From Lachnospiraceae bacterium (lineage in GTDB: Bacteria > Bacillota > Clostridia > Lachnospirales > Lachnospiraceae): a stretch of 6,078 bases of DNA. Positions 5,903-6,078 of this stretch are shown here, piece by piece. The notes beneath the pieces were generated by a model, which did no database searches, was not told the origin of the DNA, and was given only the letters and a program-made list of their open reading frames with translations. The stretch spans positions 1 through 6,078 of the forward strand of contig JAEDOO010000111.1 in assembly GCA_016301965.1 (NCBI GenBank). Reading direction: 5' to 3'. Each line of letters opens with the position of its first letter. The stretch's first letter is position 1. A program made the translations under genes and the position numbers.

Positions 5903-6078
5903 CTATTCTTCACTATTTTTCTCCGGAAGGAACACATGCACCTTCTCCACCCGGTTGCGTTTAACCAGTTCCGTAATCATCTTGATACCGTTATCCAGCT
6001 GGATCGTTTCACCGCTCTTTGGCAGACGGTCCAGTTTTTCGATGATATAGCCACCGATGGAATCGTATTCTTCAGACT
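5903..6078 (-). CDS. CorC/HlyC-type hemolysin-family (CBS-domain) protein, C-terminal part
   Basis: The last 57 codons and TAG stop (complement of 5903-5905) of a gene that runs off the right edge. The peptide includes YDSIGGYIIEKLDRLPKSGE (local residues 4-23), then IQLDNGIKMI and VEKVHVFLP. This matches the transporter-associated CorC_HlyC domain at the C-terminus of membrane proteins with DUF21 and CBS domains, linked to Mg/Co efflux or ion handling. The tail PEKNSEE is short and acidic. It converges on the acylation operon and shares its terminator, so it is probably a separate transcription unit with no functional link. The start, the CBS domains and the membrane part are outside the window. 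Confidence 0.85.
   Translation of the reverse strand, partial: SEEYDSIGGYIIEKLDRLPKSGETIQLDNGIKMITELVKRNRVEKVHVFLPEKNSEE

Overview
The window carries one compact plus-strand operon of five main genes (72-5743), followed by a hairpin terminator and the 3' end of a convergent minus-strand gene. Strong AAGGAG-type ribosome binding sites, a TTG start, tight gene packing, moderate GC and the style of the proteins suggest a low-to-mid GC Firmicute, most likely Clostridia of the Lachnospiraceae type. This assignment is an inference, since no phylogenetic marker is present.

Layout. 72-1607 encodes a stand-alone amino-acid adenylating ligase (DltA/NRPS A-domain type). 1594-2769, overlapping it by 14 nt, encodes a fold-III PLP-dependent decarboxylase (LysA/ODC/BtrK superfamily). 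A 166-nt gap (2770-2935) holds a perfect 9-bp stem-loop and a possible 32-codon ORF. 2936-3166 encodes a 76-residue carrier protein with a phosphopantetheine serine. 3167-4759 begins on the base after the carrier stop and encodes an AlgI/DltB-type MBOAT acyltransferase. 4775-5743 starts with TTG and encodes a membrane-anchored SGNH/DltD-like protein. A 19-bp perfect hairpin at 5824-5869 is probably a two-way terminator shared with the 3' end of a CorC/HlyC-type (hemolysin/CBS) gene at 5903-6078, minus strand.

Working model (inference). The set is organised like the Dlt system that D-alanylates teichoic acids: ligase loads carrier, MBOAT moves the acyl group across the membrane, and an extracytoplasmic SGNH protein passes it to a surface polymer. 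Three things set it apart from a standard dlt operon. A PLP decarboxylase gene sits between ligase and carrier. The ligase has Ser where DltA has the Cys linked to D-Ala selection. The MBOAT is long and ends in a Tyr-containing hexapeptide that could serve as a built-in acyl shuttle, which would explain why no DltX-like microprotein is evident. The cargo may therefore be a decarboxylated amino acid (for example a gamma- or beta-amino acid, or a diamine-type product) rather than D-alanine. Decarboxylation could occur on the free amino acid or on the carrier, as BtrK does in butirosin biosynthesis. Cargo and acceptor polymer cannot be read from the sequence.
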